The position numbers and the translations under genes are program-made. From assembly GCA_032158295.1 (NCBI GenBank), contig CM063255.1, positions 11,312,094 through 11,376,093 of the forward strand: 64,000 nucleotides of DNA, read 5' to 3'. Shown here piece by piece: positions 1 through 10,436 of the stretch. The DNA is from Pycnopodia helianthoides. Lineage: Eukaryota; Echinodermata; Asteroidea; Forcipulatida; Asteriidae. Under the pieces are notes generated by a model that was given only the letters and a program-made list of their open reading frames with translations, ran no database searches and was not told the DNA's origin. Numbering within the stretch: position 1 is the stretch's first letter; every line of letters starts with the position of its first letter.

Positions 1-397
1 TTATTGATATTACAGATTTAAACCACACATGGTGGAATCAATCACTTTGCAATCGCATGTGAATAAACTTTACAATAAAAGAGACTAGGCCACAGCCGTT
101 GGTGTCCCGGTGCTCACAACAAATTGGCTTTTGAGAAACTTGCACCGATGCGGACAACTTGTCTAACGCTCCAATAAACAAAAATCTAGAACCCATTATT
201 AACATAAAGAGTTCGGATTAAGATCAGTTAATAGCTTCTTGCAATATCTTTCACGAATCATGGTGTTGAAAGCTAAAATGAACAATCAATGAAATACGAG
301 CAAATGATGATGCAGTTGGTTTTCCAGGTTCACGATGCTTCAGGACAAAGCGCAAGCAGTAATTCACAACAGCGTATTGAGCTCATTGATTTGTCCG

Positions 398-592
398 TTA
401 AGAAAAATGACACGGGTCTAGATCAGACTGCATTAGAGATTTCCTGAAATTTGTCAATAGACGCTCAAAACACTTCGCAATCTGTGACGTCAGAGCCACA
501 GGCCTATAATCATTCAGGGAACATTCAGTTTCTTTTTTGGCACTGGATGTCTTGCGTTTCGAAGACAAAAAAAGTGTCGCCTCCTCAGTCAT
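398..592 (-). pseudogene. LINE reverse transcriptase fragment
   Basis: A 65-codon stretch contains NDYRPVALTSQIAKCFERLL followed shortly by LDPCHFS. This is the early reverse-transcriptase block of CR1/L2/Jockey-type LINEs, which usually read NDYRPVALTPxxMKCFERL and LDPLQFAY. Frames are broken on both sides, so it is a dead fragment. It lies at the 3' side of the receptor gene. Confidence 0.75.
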
Positions 593-758
593 TCAGCTGT
601 GCACAGAAGTAATAAAATGAGAGACAAACTTCAATTTTTTGATAATCCTTCTTGTTCAGTAAGGAGATTTACAATAGAGTGCGCCCCAAGAGTTCCCCGG
701 TAAGGTCGTTTTCAAACTAGCCGGAACAATTCTGACGTCACACTTCGAGGCTCGTGTT

Positions 759-905
759 TTACGCCAGAGACCGGCTTTGAGCGTTTGGAGGAATCCTGAC
801 AAACGCACCTTTGACCTCGCATCCCATTGCGGTCTTGCAGATAGGGAACCAGTCGGACAGGGGACCAGTAGCAGTGACCATGATAGATACAGTGGACTGG
901 ACATA
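759..905 (-). CDS. Candidate terminal exon of the receptor (weak)
   Basis: The acceptor is cttccactgcacgcag before TATGTC. In phase 0, the phase delivered by the candidate exon at 968-1033, it runs 48 codons to a TAA. The other two frames are also open for 60-80 codons, so openness alone proves little. The peptide begins YVQSTVSIMVTATGPL and ends QSRSLA. No AATAAA is obvious just downstream on the minus strand. A LINE fragment lies beyond it at 398-592. Confidence 0.3.
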   Translation of the reverse strand, partial: YVQSTVSIMVTATGPLSDWFPICKTAMGCEVKGAFVRIPPNAQSRSLA

Positions 906-967
906 CTGCGTGCAGTGGAAGAAACATTCAGACTAACATTAACAATTCAACACAAGTACATAATTAC

Positions 968-1033
968 CTCCGCGTAGACACCACCAAAGCAGTCAGGATG
1001 TTCTCGGTAAGGTGAAAGTGGTGTTACAACTGG
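968..1033 (-). CDS. Candidate C-terminal exon of the receptor (weak)
   Basis: This is a 66-base island with a good acceptor (ctacgtttttcag) and a strong donor (GCGGAG followed by gtaatt). Only one of its three frames is open, and that frame is phase 0-0, compatible with exon 17 and with the next candidate at 759-905. The peptide begins PVVTPLSPYREH. I do not recognise it, and the C-terminal tails of GABA-B receptors are poorly conserved. It may be chance or belong to another gene. Confidence 0.35.
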
Positions 1034-2032
1034 CTGAAAAACGTAGCAGTGACCATCTCTTTGACTAATAGACCGGTGCCTGTCCTTATCCTCTTGCGGA
1101 TAAGGACAGCGTACCTTTATTTCCAAACTAGTCGCATCGTTCACTCGGTCCCACTCGGTCCCGTTGCATCATTCAAATGCGCTTGGATGAACTAACGTAT
1201 GCAGATACACAGTGGGCCATCACCCCTGACCTGATCCGGTCACCTCTGCCAAAATATTCGACTGTCAATAACAATGTAACTCTTAGTTGTAAATCCATAG
1301 CAAATATTGTCATTCTCTGCCTTGTACTAAACTAGGGCTCGATCGCTTCATTCTTCTTACTGTGGTTTAAGAAGATCGTTTACATTATCTATGGAGCCTC
1401 GTGCTTTATCATAATTTCGTGTGTGTACATGTTGTGATTGTGCGCATTGCGCCGATAGCAGAAGTCATTCCCATCATGCACCACTGCAGCCTGAACAAGA
1501 ATTGTGTACAAGCTCATCATCCCATCCCAACGGTCTTGGATGAGACCTGTTGGGCAGAGCGAAGTCGCATCGAGGCTTTGCATAGTACTCGTTGCCCAAA
1601 GAGCCGAACACTAGAGCATCAATTTTCAAAAGTCCGAGGCCAAACGCACGTTTAACTAACTGGGACTCAAAACTAGTTGTGTATATGTCAATTTTTCCAT
1701 TTCACAGTTAGACAAAAATACGCGTTACCAAGACAAACTTGCACAGTATTGTAAATCACCGATTGTCACTCGTGCACCCCTCCATGCCATGGAAATCCAA
1801 TTATAACGAACTGTAATCCACCAAAATGAGAAAACAAATCCCGAGAAATTTATGTTAACGATACTTTATTTTGTTATTTCTTTACTTTGACAAAATGATA
1901 AAAACATTTAAAGACAATATAATATTTTTACGGTAATAAACATAATGCGAAATCATTTAAACAATGTGTTAATTACGTTTTCTACATAAAACTGTATACG
2001 TCTGTTACGTACCATTGTGTCGACGTTGACTA

Positions 2033-2560
2033 TTATGCCCGAACCATTATTGGGTCCGACATATAGAGGTTTATCATAGTGGTTTGTCGAACACAAAAGG
2101 TCAGGCTTACCGGTTTGTCGGACACAATGGGTCGGGCTTCATGATTTGTCGGACATAATAGTTTGTCGACAATGGATCGGACATTGAGGTTGTTTGTCTG
2201 TCGAACACAATATTGGTCGGTGTTTTCAACCACAATGGGTTGCCACAATTATTTTTCGGACACAATGGGTCGGACATAATAGTTTGTCGACAATGAATTG
2301 GACATCGAGGTTAATCATAATGTTTGTCGAACACAATAGGTCGGGCAAAATGGTTTGACGAACACAATGGTCGGAGTTATTGGTTTGTCGGTCACAATGG
2401 GTCGGATATAATGGTTTGTCGACAATGGATCGGACATTGAGGTCAAACAAAATGAATTGTCGGACACAATTGGTCGACCATAATGGTTTCTCGGCCACAA
2501 TGGGTCGGGCATAATGATTTGTCGACAATGGATCGGACATAGGTTTATTGGTAACCAAAA
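2033..2560. repeat. Degenerate tandem array, TGTCGGACATAATGG type
   Basis: Short units such as TGTCGGACATAATGG and GTCGACAATGGATCGGAC alternate with GGTTTGTCG. They give apparent minus-strand ORFs full of CPTH, VRQT and MSDP, which are translations of the repeat. The same family occurs in the opposite orientation at 54665-54990. Confidence 0.8.
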
Positions 2561-2794
2561 TAGTTTGTCGAAAACAATGAGTGAATTCAACTGAATATCG
2601 TCTACAAAACAGGTACACATTTTACAGTCACGTTTGTGTATCCTTTTTTTCCCGAGTACAAGATCTGAGGACGGTTTAGTGGTGGATGCTTTGACAAAAT
2701 GACGTTTCCTTCGAAATATACCACTCAACTGATTGCTCTATAAAATATGGAATTTTCATTAACAAATCAACAACAAAAAATAAAGAAGAAGAAT

Positions 2795-3060
2795 TGACCT
2801 CTGTTTGCGGTTACTTGGAAAAATATTACGAATTCTGCTACTGACGTGCACGTTATCATTAAACCTATGTGTGATTTTTGTACAAATCGGGCGTAGTTTG
2901 CAAAAGGGGTTTCTAACTAAATAAGCATCCTCGTCCCAAGCTCTAAATTTGTTTCACAGTTAATTTCAAAAAAACGTTTGTTTAACATAAACATTGAAAC
3001 TGTATTACCACACTGCTATGAGTATTATATTTTCAAGAACTTTGTATAGAAAAAATGTGT
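2795..3060. repeat. Dispersed repeat, copy 1
   Basis: Segments such as CGGTTACTTG and AATAAGCATCCTCGTCCCAA recur at 9470-9700, and inverted at about 42090-42280. No coding capacity was seen. The element limits are not sharp. Confidence 0.5.
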
Positions 3061-3084
3061 CAAGAAAAATATAGTCTTCGTTCG

Positions 3085-3355
3085 ATCGATGCAACCGAAC
3101 GCAATTTTCAATGATCGATGCAACCAAACGTAATTTTCAATGATCGATGCAACCAAACGTACTGTACAGTCGCTATTCCACAGTCATCCTCTAGTCACAT
3201 ATATTTAGGGTGCTCGATATGTGGCATGGTGTACCCTTCTCTTATTATTGTGTCTTTATTGTGTTCTGTGAATCTCAGGCATTCTTAAGAGATTTTAGGG
3301 GGTACAAGAGGAGCGGTAACATTTGAGGGGTGCTCACCTCCTCTGCCTTTCAATT
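3085..3355. repeat. Short tandem repeat and GCTCGATATGTGGCATGG element, copy 1
   Basis: Three copies of a roughly 31-base unit (ATCGATGCAACCAAACG) are followed by a unit starting TGCTCGATATGTGGCATGG. The whole block is repeated at 3811-4013 with an offset of about 670 bases. Confidence 0.7.
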
Positions 3356-3810
3356 CACCTTCGATGATGACGCTGGACCCGTCACTTTATCCACATTAGT
3401 GACTTGTAGTTTTGCATATAATTGGTATGTTAAAAAAAATTAACGCTGTATATAATCGATCTGTCTGTCATTATCAATCCCTGTGTACGTTTCGTCCTTC
3501 TTGTTGTTGTGCAATTTCTAATGGTGACTGGTCGCGGAGTTTTCGTGTGATGCCGACGCTGCTGGACTTGCGCCTGTCACCTCAGTCAAAGCATGTCCCG
3601 AAGGCGGATTATTATCTTCTGGTTTTGCACTTCCATTTTTGCCTATGGAAAAAAAACAATATTGAATTGAATATATTGCATTTTGTAATTATTTCAAATT
3701 AAGTGTATTTCCATTAAATTCATTACTTTTAAAAATCCATTTGGGCGCCACGCACGGACATAATGTGTTCCTCTTATCTGTTTTCCCACATTATGGTTAT
3801 GTGCTTAAAT

Positions 3811-4013
3811 GATCGATGCAACCAAACGTACTATACAGTCGATATTCCACAGTCATCCTCTACATACATATATAGGGTGCTCGATATGTGGCATGGTGTA
3901 CCCTTCTCTTATTGTGTCTTTATTGTGTTCTGTGAATCTCAGCAAGAGGATTTCAGGGGGTACAAGAGGAGCGGTAACATTTGAGGGGGACACCCTCTGC
4001 CACATATCGGGCA
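3811..4013. repeat. GCTCGATATGTGGCATGG element, copy 2
   Basis: This is a near copy of 3141-3355, including the ATCGATGCAACCAAACG lead-in. The inner element runs from GCTCGATATG to CACATATCGGGC, which are imperfect inverted termini. A third, inverted and G-rich copy is at 28503-28700. Confidence 0.7.
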
Positions 4014-4144
4014 AGGTACATTTCGTCGTGTTCCTCTGTGAAATCTACTGGTGAGTCCCGGACCCCACCTTCGTGGATAAATGTGTTACAAATCGTCCGA
4101 GAAACACTGTCAAGTCGAGACAAATGCGTCACAACATCCGGGTA

Positions 4145-4712
4145 CACTCTAAAAACTCTAGGGTCAGAATGGCCTAGGGGGCCGGACCCATGTCCGGATC
4201 AGGTTGACCCGGAAAGTGGTAAAAACATTGTATTTTAACTTGGATACTGCGTTATTTTGGCCCATTTGAATCATTTTTGGGGTCATTTTGACACAGATGC
4301 CGCATTATACTAACCCAGACACGAGTCAAGCCCCACGGGATTCGGATCCGGGTCAATTCCAACCTCGTCCCCACGGTTTACTTTATTTCCAACCATGTTT
4401 ACAATAGTAAACCCTGGAAGGGAAACTTCTTACTGGGACCTTGATTGGACAAAACCAAATGTTAACCTTTGTCAAAACAGCCGGCCGGCAAAAAGCAACC
4501 AATGTACAAACAGGCTATTAAATCTGGTACCAGACCACGAGACCATGACGAAGATGTGAATTTCGAAAAGCAGCCAGCCTAATCTAATTTGCATACGTAT
4601 CCAAAATATTTGGATATGCAAATGATCCAATACCAGGGTGAGAGAGCGGTCAACCTCGTACTGCTCGACACACCCTGGGGACGAGGTTGGTTCAATTCTG
4701 ACCCTGAAGTGT
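4145..4712. mobile_element. GACCCGG-type repeat split by a hAT-like MITE
   Basis: The outer repeat begins CACTCTAAAAACTC and contains GTTGACCCGGAAAGTGG. It is interrupted at 4359 and resumes at about 4691 with TTCAATTCTGACCCTGAAG. The insert has inverted ends CCAACCTCGTCCCCA and TGGGGACGAGGTTGG. Flanking GTCAATTC and TTCAATTC match at 7 of 8 bases, consistent with an 8-bp target duplication of hAT elements. Confidence 0.65.
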
Positions 4713-4852
4713 AAACACAATTGCCTGGTTCGATCACAGTAGTCCAAAAATATTCGGATAGTGAACAAAATCCTGACGGAAAAAAAACTGTTTTCGTTGT
4801 TTTTGAAGCAATCAAACTTGACCACCAGATGGTTTTGAAAAAGATGACCTAC

Positions 4853-5005
4853 CATACACTGGCATTCATTTTTCATGCGGCGTATTTCCATTCTGAGAAG
4901 TTGCAACTCCTTCTGAGAGTCTACCGTGTTTCGACTTGGACGATCCTGGGTCAAGACTGTCACGTTTGTGTTCTGGGCAGGTCGGACGTCATTTCTCGTT
5001 TTAAT
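4853..5005 (-). CDS. GABBR-like: GABA-B-like receptor exon 17: cytoplasmic coiled coil
   Basis: This exon encodes residues 744-794 in phase 0-0. The acceptor is tataatttcag before ATT and the donor is ATG followed by gtaggt. It starts IKTRNDVRP directly after the VFVPK of TM7, as the cytoplasmic tail of GABA-B receptors does. Residues L777, L780, I784, M787, C791 and M794 form perfect heptad a/d positions, so this is a coiled coil like the one that pairs GABA-B1 with GABA-B2. It was found by phase and motif. The inverted terminal repeat of a MITE begins only 28 bases upstream of the acceptor. If the donor is used, more exons follow. An alternative acceptor at 4773 after an 80-base intron would add a short tail and a stop at 4734. 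Confidence 0.8.
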
Positions 5006-5032
5006 CTGAAATTATACATATCGTATACATGC

Positions 5033-5425
5033 TTAAAGGAACATTACAGAATTGGTAAGAAAAAAACTTGTAAAATATACTTTTTGATCAGAGATTTACA
5101 TAAAACTTACACGGTCTAATGATGATGATAGTAGAAAACATCCCTTGAAATATTTCTGTCTGAAATGCCTTATTTGATAAGAAATGAATAAGCTAATTTT
5201 CCGATTGGAGTTTATCGCTCAGTGAGCGTTTTATTCATTTGTTGAATCTATATGATTTCATGCAAATGTGTAATCGGTTTTTCACTATTTTCTCGTGACC
5301 CAGATGGCCGATCGATCTGAAACTTCTACAGGTTTGTCAGTTTATGTAGATGGATGGGTTACATAAAGTGTTTACACTGCCAGCAACTGTTTTGTTAATA
5401 AAACAATTCTGTAATGTTCCTTTAA
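5033..5425 (+). mobile_element. TTAAAGG MITE family A, copy 1
   Basis: An element of about 390 bases with termini TTAAAGGAACATTACAG and CTGTAATGTTCCTTTAA and a central hairpin around CGCTCAGTGAGCG. It lies in intron 16 with its end 27 bases from the acceptor of exon 17. Seven further full copies are in the window. It encodes nothing; apparent ORFs are repeat shadows. Confidence 0.9.
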
Positions 5426-5427
5426 TA

Positions 5428-5558
5428 AGTTTAACTCGGATTCTGCGTCACTTTGACCGATTTCCGGGTTTGACACGGATTCCGGGTCTGCCTGACCCAT
5501 AAATTGGTATAAGGTTCCAAGGGACCTGGTGGTCAATTTTGACCAGAAGTTTTTAGAG
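5428..5558. repeat. GACCCGG-type repeat, right-half fragment
   Basis: This matches the right half of the repeat that is complete at 62735-62970, ending GACCAGAAGTTTTTAGAGTG. Its left half is missing where the MITE of 5033-5425 begins. Confidence 0.6.
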
Positions 5559-6012
5559 TGCTTATACAGTAGAGCTCAATAGAGCGGTCATTGATGTGAC
5601 ATTGTGAAAAACTTGACTTACAAATGTCACCACATGACTTGACTTGTGGTCAAGCAAAACTCTACAACAAAATATAGTTTAATTGTGACGTCATGTTTGA
5701 AGAGAAAAAAAAATCCTGTACGCGGCAATGTCATTACCGAAATCATTATTTTATATATTGCAAAAGTAAAACAATCTTTCGAGACAATAATTGTGGCATT
5801 ATTGTAGAAAATTAATGTCGTAGGCCAACAGGGATTCGGGTACAACTTTATGTTTTTAACCAAATGCCACTTCTTCAGACAGCGAGTCACCCAGAGTCGT
5901 CCAAAACCTACAAATCGGAGTCCACTTTTTACCCCAACAGGTACCCCATTTTTCAATCACTTTTTGGCTTGCATGGCATAGTCTTCATCAGTTTGAACTA
6001 AATTGGTGTTAC

Positions 6013-6161
6013 CTTTGGCACGAAGACTACACACAGCGTAAGTGTGGTTGCTAGCCATACAATGGAAGCAACTATGGCGAAATGAGCATTACGTTCCTCC
6101 AGGACAAAAGATACAGGAGCACCGATGAACGATAAAATCAGAACATTGTAGACGCAGACAC
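6013..6161 (-). CDS. GABBR-like: GABA-B-like receptor exon 16: TM6 and TM7
   Basis: This exon encodes the rest of codon 694 and residues 695-743 (phase 1 in, 0 out). The acceptor is tgttttag and the donor is AAG followed by gtaaca. VCVYNVLILSFIGAPVSF is TM6 and the following block ending VVFVPK is TM7, as in vertebrate receptors (LVFVPK). The only in-frame continuation past the donor stops after a few codons, so the splice to exon 17 is needed. Confidence 0.94.
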
Positions 6162-6925
6162 CTAAAACAAAAGATACATTTTATTACCTAAATTGTTTTA
6201 CAGACACCACAATCAACAATGTGAGACCTTGCAAGTCTCGCGCGTATAGACCCCCTTGTATTGGCCGTCATCTTTGATGAAACGTGCAGGCGTGACAGGC
6301 TATTATTGGCCGAGAGTTGTGCGCAGTGCGTAGACGCGTGCACGTTTCTAATGTTTTTCATCAAAGATGGTGGTCAATGACGTCATGTCCAATCCATCAA
6401 TTCCAACATATTTTTTTTGAACCACTTTGGTCCCGCGTACATTGCCTCAGCGCGTAAAGGAAACAGACTCGCGCACTTTAACGGGTCCCAATGTGCGAAT
6501 ACGCACGAGACTTGCACAGTCTATAGATCCCTTGCATTGGCCGACATCGCCGAGGTCAAACAATTAAACGTGTACTTGTGTACGGACCGCGCACAGCTCT
6601 CAGCCACTGACAGGTCTTCATTAACCTCAGCGAGGGCGCTATTTTGGGCGTTTGGCGTCATAATGTAAGAGGGCTATTCTAAAATACGTATACTTTTACA
6701 TGCAAAGCTTATTTAAATTGCCTATAGGTGAGACACAGTATAGCTAGGGGTTTGTGGCACCTGGGGAAAGATTAGATGATGGTGCACATTCACTTAATTT
6801 GTTTTCCTTGAAAATCTCAGCCTAATTTTGAAAATACTTGTATCACATCAAAGGCTTTATTTTGCTCTATATACATTGGAAGTGAATAACAACAAACATT
6901 TTGGAAACAAGTAAGAACTTCCTAC
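6162..6925. other. Intron 15, nothing recognisable
   Basis: The sequence between exons 16 and 15 is mostly unique. A GAGACTTGCACAGTCTAT motif near 6509 recurs near 9826, and more diverged near 42425. No conserved exon-like segment was seen. Confidence 0.5.
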
Positions 6926-7109
6926 CAATATACTTGGAGTCATTGAGTGCAGGGATGGATACCTTTCTTGTCTCCCAGGCCAAGAAAGCTCCAAAGACCA
7001 TCAGCAACCCATCGATGACGTAGAGGGCGCCAATCCAGTAGATCTGGTTCTTCGATTCACAGAGAGTCCGTATAGGAATGTGGAGAATGTCATCATTCTC
7101 ACTATCAAG
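6926..7109 (-). CDS. GABBR-like: GABA-B-like receptor exon 15: second extracellular loop, TM5, third intracellular loop
   Basis: This exon encodes residues 633-693 plus one base (phase 0 in, 1 out). The acceptor is ttgtttag and the donor is TTG followed by gtagga. C649 pairs with C554. TM5 covers about 655-677. The third intracellular loop reads AWETRKVSIPALNDSKYIG, differing from the vertebrate GABA-B2 loop (AWETRNVSIPALNDSKYIG) at a single position as I recall it, whereas GABA-B1 reads AYETKSVSTEKINDHRAVG. Confidence 0.95.
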
Positions 7110-8568
7110 CTAAACAATAAAGATATCAGTTTTTACATATTTTTTTTATTACAAAACATTGATAATTGAAAGTTAAAAACTGTTATCTTTTTTGACAGAT
7201 AATGTAATCATCACCTCAAAGATAAGAGCATATTAACCATGGGGAACCAAAGACAAGAAAGAGAGGAAATAATATTTTGCACAATATGTTTCACTTTATC
7301 AGAGGGTTGGATGTGTGTGGGCTGTGTTGACCCTGAAGCTAAGACATGTAGCAGATTTTGTATCCTGGGTATGGTTGTGTTTTTCCCTAGCCCATAAAAA
7401 ACCTATTACTCACCCTTAGATATATGGAATAGTCCAGTCTAGGGCATTGTAATTGGAAAAAACAATGAAATACATGAACTTGTTACTCCTGTAGGATGAC
7501 ATGGAATTTGAATATTGGTTTTAAAAACATACATACCTCTTTAGTTCCTATTTTCTCAACAACCATCAAGGGGTCCACGATGTCCCATAACAGTAATATG
7601 AAAATATCAATCACGACGAGGGAGGCTACGCAAGTTAGTAACCAGTAATCCTTGACTACCTAAAACAGGGGGAAAATAACAATATTCCTTGTTAGGAAAA
7701 TAACAATATTCCTTGTTAGAAAACTAACAATATTCCTTGCTAGGAAAATAAAAAATCTCAATAAAGTTTTATGAGAATGATGGCAGCAACAGACCGTGTC
7801 ACTAGACGGTGCAGAAATTACCAACAATGCAATTCACTATAGAAGTCGATTTGGCCTTCCTTTCAAATTGAGTTTCGTTGACATTTTGAATTGTGAATTG
7901 TCCCTAAACAAAACTTTACTCATAACAAAACCTTCCGTTAGAATAATCTCCATTCATTTCTATAATCTTCTGAAAAGAGACTACAAACCAAAAATGGTCG
8001 ATACGCTAAAGTCACACAGGAAAGTAAAATGCTGTTTTGTTTCGTCAAAATGCTTGACGTTATACTCGTGAAGCATCCCAGTGTGGGCCCAATTCCATAA
8101 AGGCGTTACGCAAAAAAAAGGTCACATGTAATGTACATTACATCATATTGGCTATAGTTACCTATTTGATAAGCAAGCTTATAAACAGCTTCAAGACATT
8201 TAGCCCTGTTGGCAATGGCGACCTAATAGACAACTTCGCAAATACTCAGTGCGCATGCGTTAGCCGTGTAATAAGATGCATGCTGGTCTAGCTTGTGACA
8301 AATTAATGTCGTTACCTAGACCAGCATGCAGTCATCGGTTAAGAAACCGTAAATTGCGATAGCTTTCAAATAAGCTTTGAAACAACCAAACTAAAAAAAC
8401 ACAACATTTTCGGATTTGCATAAACAATGTCTCGCAATGACTCGATGGATCACACGAGGTACAATGCTGAAAACCAACTGCAGCTCAAAATGAAAATCAT
8501 AAGAATCTGAAGTAGTTGGAGCCGACGGGGGCTTGTTACACATAAGCGGGACTTCTTAATTACTGTAC
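7110..8568. other. Introns 14 and 13 around exon 14
   Basis: Intron 14 (7110-7536) and intron 13 (7660-8568) show only a short triplicated stretch of TAACAATATTCCTTG at 7677-7742. A dispersed CTAGACCAGCATGCA inverted pair flanks about 60 bases near 8278-8330. I see no other feature. Confidence 0.4.
7537..7659 (-). CDS. GABBR-like: GABA-B-like receptor exon 14: TM4
   Basis: This exon encodes residues 592-632 in phase 0-0. The acceptor is gttttag and the donor is GAG followed by gtatgt. VVKDYWLL corresponds to the I-K-D-x-x-L motif before TM4 (about 597-618). The helix ends LLWDIVDPL, matching LAIWQIVDPL of GABA-B1 and ICWQAVDPL of GABA-B2. The tail starts the second extracellular loop. Confidence 0.93.
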
Positions 8569-8676
8569 CGTTTTCATTGCAGTTTTGTTGGTGAAGATTT
8601 TATGCACACGCCACGTCTTGCTGAACAATGATCCAAAGGCCATGGAGAATCCTATGGTAAGCAGCCATGTCTTTGC
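8569..8676 (-). CDS. GABBR-like: GABA-B-like receptor exon 13: TM3 and second intracellular loop
   Basis: This exon encodes residues 556-591 in phase 0-0. The acceptor is tttgtag and the donor is ACG followed by gtacag. [20 protein letters not shown] parallels the family TM3 ([20 protein letters not shown] in GABA-B2). The segment [10 protein letters not shown] begins the second intracellular loop, which contributes to G-protein contact in this family. Confidence 0.94.
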
Positions 8677-8773
8677 CTACAAAAGGAGTTCAATATTTAC
8701 ATCATTTCGGTAATATTGATCAAAATGCTCTAAACCAGTTAAATAATCATCACCAAAGATGGAAACAATCCCT

Positions 8774-9161
8774 TTAAAGTAACATTACAGAATTGGTAAG
8801 AAAAAAACTTGTAAATTATACTTTTTGATCACAGATTTACATAAAACTTACACGGTCTAATGATGATGCTAGTAGAAAACATCCCTTGAAATATTTCTGT
8901 ATGAAATGCTATATTTGATGAGAAATGAATAAACTAATTTTCCGATTGGAGTTTATCGCTCTGTGAGCGTTTTATTCATTTGTTGAATCTATATGATTTC
9001 ATGCAAATGTGTAATCGGTTTTTCACTATTTTCTCGTGACCCAGATGGCCGATCGATCTCAAACTTCTACAGGTTTGTCAGTTTATGTGGTGGATTACAT
9101 AAAGTGTTTACACTGCCAGCAACTGTTTTCTTAGCAAAAACCAATTCTGTAATGTTCCTTT
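8774..9161 (+). mobile_element. TTAAAGG MITE family A, copy 2
   Basis: A full-length copy in intron 12 with termini TTAAAGTAACATTACAG and CTGTAATGTTCCTTTC. The last A pair of the TTAA is lost at the right end, so it is older or was excised imperfectly. Confidence 0.88.
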
Positions 9162-9469
9162 CAGTGAGGGAGTGACCCAATGAATTACTCAAATGCGGGA
9201 AGGATCCACTAGTTACTGGCTCCCCAGGATGCCAAAAAGTTTGATCGGCAGGGGGAGGGGGTTTTGGAAACCTCAGAACCTAGCACAGACTGTCAGCAAG
9301 ACATCTGGAAGCCTGCTATACAAAGGACAGATGGCTCCACTTTATCAGAGGGTTGGATCTGGGTAGGTTTATATGTCTGTACAAATTTGTGGACGAGGTA
9401 TATGAGTGCAAATATTTTGTTTGCCCTCAAAAAGAAGAACAAGAATCACGAAAATTAACTCTGGGACCC

Positions 9470-9700
9470 GAGAATAAGACTTGATCTCCACTTCCGGTTA
9501 CTTGTAAACAATTTAAAAGAATGTTACCAAAACTTCATAAGTAAACCATTGTAATCCCCCGCACCAATTAATGCGTAATTGGCAACTGAGGTTTCTTAAA
9601 AAATAAGCATCTTCGTCCCAAGTTTGAATTACGTTTCAATGTTAATTTTAATACATTATTTTGAATTACCTTAAATTTTTAACTATATGTACAACCAATT
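9470..9700. repeat. Dispersed repeat, copy 2
   Basis: It shares AAGCATCTTCGTCCCAAG and CCGGTTACTTGTAAAC with 2795-3060, and with the inverted copy near 42090-42280. Confidence 0.5.
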
Positions 9701-10040
9701 TCTCTATGTTTTTTTTTTATTTTCAAGAACTTTGTGTAACAGAATTTGATTTTTTGTTTGTTTTTCATTTGATTTGAAAACTAAAGTCTTCGCTCGAGTT
9801 CTTTTGGAGTTTTCGATACGTGCGAGACTTGCACAGTCTGTTGAAGTTGAAGTCAGCAGTCACACCCACAACAAATCAACGGCGTGGACAGTGAACAAAT
9901 GAGATTCGTGAAGTGAACAAATGAGATTCCCAGGCCCCTGGTCCTGGTCCTGGTCCCCTGGAACCCTGATCTGGGACAATTATTCTGCGAGGTGAGGTAT
10001 ACCTAAATTTGGGGGGATGTAAAAAAGTAGATTGAACCAC

Positions 10041-10173
10041 CTTGCACATCCAGACGAATGTTTCCTTGGATGCAACGGCGATGTCTACCCCAAGAAAGAT
10101 GATTGAAATGTAGGCTAATATTCCACCAATAAGCATCAAATTGTTGATATTAGGGCTCGACATCTTGATGACA
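10041..10173 (-). CDS. GABBR-like: GABA-B-like receptor exon 12: TM2 and first extracellular loop
   Basis: This exon encodes the last base of codon 511 and residues 512-555 (phase 2 in, 0 out). The acceptor is cctacag and the donor is AAG followed by gtggtt. IKMSSPNINNLMLIGGIL is nearly the GABA-B2 segment IKMSSPYMNNLIILGGML, the first intracellular loop and start of TM2. TM2 covers about 522-541. C554 is the class C cysteine at the top of TM3 that pairs with the second extracellular loop. Confidence 0.94.
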
Positions 10174-10436
10174 CTGTAGGTTTTGACACAAAAATGAAAA
10201 AACAAAAATTGCGGATGAGAAATAAAACCGAGGTTTTTTGTTTTGTTTTTTTGTTATACACAAACAAAATTATGTTCCGAGACCAAATTGCACGTTCGGG
10301 TGCAATTCGCCGTGTCAGGGCAACGAGTTCGTGACTCGAGTCTGCAACGAAGTCAGTCTCTATATGGTGAAAACGCACCGTGCAAACAACTTCGTATCTC
10401 AGCGTACATTGACTTCGTGTGTACATTCGGGTTATT

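Noticed and set aside
1389..1583. Minus-strand ORF as a receptor tail exon
   Set aside because: An acceptor-like TTGTTCAG exists but no good donor, and the peptide shows no family features.
2033..2728. Minus-strand ORFs of 71-137 codons rich in CPTH, VRQT and MSDP
   Set aside because: They read through a short tandem array; composition is set by the repeat. The same applies to the plus-strand ORFs at 54558-55047.
4734..4772. Short alternative terminal exon after an 80-base intron (excellent acceptor, stop after 12 codons)
   Set aside because: Possible, but it would truncate the coiled coil early and all other introns of the gene are much longer; kept only as an alternative.
5627..5956. 109-codon minus-strand ORF between exons 16 and 17
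   Set aside because: No homology to the receptor tail and no phase-compatible acceptor; exon 17 at 4853-5005 fits better.
8993..9175. ORFs such as the one starting MISCKCVIGFSLFSRDPDG, repeated at several sites
   Set aside because: They are translations of the family A MITE and appear in every copy with frameshifts.
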